From an uncultured Prevotella sp. (lineage in GTDB: Bacteria > Bacteroidota > Bacteroidia > Bacteroidales > Bacteroidaceae), in NCBI GenBank assembly GCA_900769055.1, contig CAAGFF010000108.1, forward strand, positions 1 to 6,344: 6,344 nt of DNA, read 5' to 3'. The translations under genes were made by a program, and so were the position numbers. This document shows, in pieces, positions 5,616-6,344 of the stretch (its first letter is position 1; each line of letters opens with the position of its first letter). The notes under the pieces were generated by a model, which worked only from the letters and a program-made list of their open reading frames with translations, was not told where the DNA came from and ran no database searches.

Positions 5616-6113
5616 ATGATACTATATCATGGCACAAATACAATTATGAGCAACAAGTATTTCCCAGACGAAGAAATAGGTTTTAACGAGATTTATTTCG
5701 TGTGCTATATGATTGAACGGGTAGCACGCAAAATATGCCAGCGCAACAGGTACGTGGTGACGAGACTTGGAGACGAGGGGCTTTATCATCAGCTCTCTGT
5801 GGCACAAGTCACCCACTGCTTGAATCCAGAACAGGTGGAGGACGACTGGATAGAGGAGTACCAACTGGAGAAAGGAGATTTTGACATTACTGATGTTGAC
5901 ACGAATTACACGGACAAGATTCCCTCACCTACTCAAATGGGAAAAGTTTACGCACGACTCATACAGTCTGTATGCAATTCTGACGATTTATTGCAGGCGT
6001 TTCACCAAGTGTATAATTCGCCAATATGCGAAACCATTGACAACTACAACACCAGTGCCTATTTCGAGCCCAGCTATGTGCAGACTCGCGCACTACTAAA
6101 TGGCGGATTTTGA
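5616..6113 (+). CDS. Hypothetical protein with DUF3990-like N-terminal start, possible toxin-antitoxin-locus component
   Basis: This is a 165-aa soluble protein with no signal peptide or membrane segment, acidic in its second half. Residues 1-8 (MILYHGTN) match the typical opening of DUF3990 proteins, which are thought to have an ADP-ribosyltransferase-like fold, but the rest of that domain is missing. From about residue 24 the protein follows another pattern: NEIYFVCYMIERVARK (24-39), VTHCLNPEQVEDDWIEEY (65-82), GDFDITD (87-93) and GKVYARLI (109-116). I recall this pattern, without being able to check it, from small proteins encoded beside DUF3791/DUF3990 genes. An in-frame ATG at 5646 (M11, SNKYFP) may be the original start of that second protein. 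The gene is AT-rich compared with its neighbours, has its own promoter and terminator, and lies between 100-bp direct repeats, all consistent with acquisition. It could be a deletion fusion, a lone antitoxin-like remnant or a functional orphan. No catalytic residues can be named. Confidence 0.72.
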   Translation: MILYHGTNTIMSNKYFPDEEIGFNEIYFVCYMIERVARKICQRNRYVVTRLGDEGLYHQLSVAQVTHCLNPEQVEDDWIEEYQLEKGDFDITDVDTNYTDKIPSPTQMGKVYARLIQSVCNSDDLLQAFHQVYNSPICETIDNYNTSAYFEPSYVQTRALLNGGF

Positions 6114-6127
6114 CACCGGCGGAAATT

Positions 6128-6228
6128 CAGAAACCACACTAACTGCAAAGCCTCACCACAGTTCCACCCGGACTATGGTGAGGCTTTTTTTGATGGGCAA
6201 TATCAGCTAAATCAATCAGGGGAAGGTG
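6128..6228. repeat. 100-bp direct repeat, copy 2
   Basis: This is the second copy of the block at 5410-5509, starting 15 bp after the stop codon of the small gene. It differs by a few substitutions (for instance ACT against CAT near the start and GGGGAAGG against GGAAAAGG near the end) and one extra T. The 10-mer GGAAATTCAG lies just before it (6121-6130, overlapping its first bases) and again just after it (6237-6246). This could be a target-site duplication or a smaller repeat. Confidence 0.9.
6147..6191 (+). terminator. Rho-independent terminator, copy 2
   Basis: AAGCCTCACCA (6148-6158) pairs with TGGTGAGGCTT (6176-6186), followed by seven T (6185-6191). It would end the transcript of the small gene that stops at 6113. 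It is the same hairpin as at 5428-5472. Confidence 0.9.
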
Positions 6229-6267
6229 GGGTCAGTGGAAATTCAGTGGGGATTTTGCAACCATGAC

Positions 6268-6338
6268 CAGCCTGAAAGGCTGTACTAAGCGAAGCGGTCG
6301 TAACCCTGTACATACGAGCGTAGCGAGGATGTGCAGGG
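6268..6338. repeat. Hairpin-forming intergenic repeat at the window edge
   Basis: CAGCCT and AGGCTG form a 6-bp stem with a GAA loop (6268-6282). Further on, CCCTGTACAT (6304-6313) pairs with ATGTGCAGGG (6329-6338) through one G-U pair, around a CGAGCGTAGCGAGG loop. Paired hairpins of this style (cagcc-tgaaa-ggctg followed by a GC-rich stem) are familiar to me from Prevotella and Bacteroides intergenic spaces. The element may continue past the window end. No gene is visible from 6229 to 6344. Confidence 0.55.
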
Positions 6339-6344
6339 GGAAAA

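Noticed and set aside
5410..6228. An integron cassette with attC sites
   Set aside because: The flanking repeats are direct and contain an ordinary T-tailed terminator; no GTTRRRY-type core sites or integrase are seen.
6262..6344. An open frame starting ATG at 6262 and running off the window
   Set aside because: It coincides with the hairpin repeat, has no promoter, and its translation is low-complexity Arg/Lys/Ser.

Overview
The window looks like chromosomal DNA of a Prevotella-like member of the Bacteroidales. The evidence is: three promoter candidates that fit the Bacteroidetes primary-sigma consensus (TTG/TTTG, about 20 bp, TAnnTTTG) exactly in the -7 box; A-rich leaders with little or no Shine-Dalgarno sequence; a cobalamin-riboswitch-controlled TonB-dependent receptor; and intergenic spaces crowded with short repeats. 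Genus-level assignment is inference.

Layout. Positions 1-390 hold no gene. They carry a degenerate GGTACCA repeat (11-191), four evenly spaced copies of a 13-bp quasi-palindrome (228-305) whose last two copies form a terminator-like hairpin, and a second strong hairpin (348-383). Next, on the minus strand, is pflA (391-1125), the radical-SAM activator of pyruvate formate-lyase, with no pflB beside it. The gap 1126-1410 holds an inverted pair of 9-bp tandem repeats and an 8-bp tandem repeat that runs into the end of the next gene. Positions 1411-3402 (minus) encode a BtuB-type TonB-dependent outer-membrane receptor. It is preceded by a cobalamin riboswitch (3436-3590) and its own promoter. Divergent from it, on the plus strand, is a DASS/SLC13-type sodium:dicarboxylate symporter (3689-5155). 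The two divergent promoters appear to share one palindromic CAATTG as their -33 element.

Positions 5156-6344 are an accessory-looking stretch. A nested palindromic inverted repeat (5218-5318) is followed by a 100-bp direct repeat that contains a rho-independent terminator. Copies of this repeat (5410-5509 and 6128-6228) flank one small AT-rich gene (5616-6113) with its own near-ideal promoter. That gene encodes a 165-aa protein. Its first residues match the start of DUF3990 proteins, while the rest resembles a different small family that I recall from DUF3990/DUF3791 loci. The window ends in another hairpin-forming intergenic repeat (6268-6338).

Functionally, the three conserved genes fit an anaerobic gut or oral fermenter: formate-producing pyruvate cleavage, corrinoid uptake under B12 feedback, and C4-dicarboxylate transport. 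B12 and succinate meet in the methylmalonyl-CoA (succinate-propionate) pathway, but nothing in the window proves these genes act together. The most unusual item is the repeat-flanked small gene at 5410-6228.
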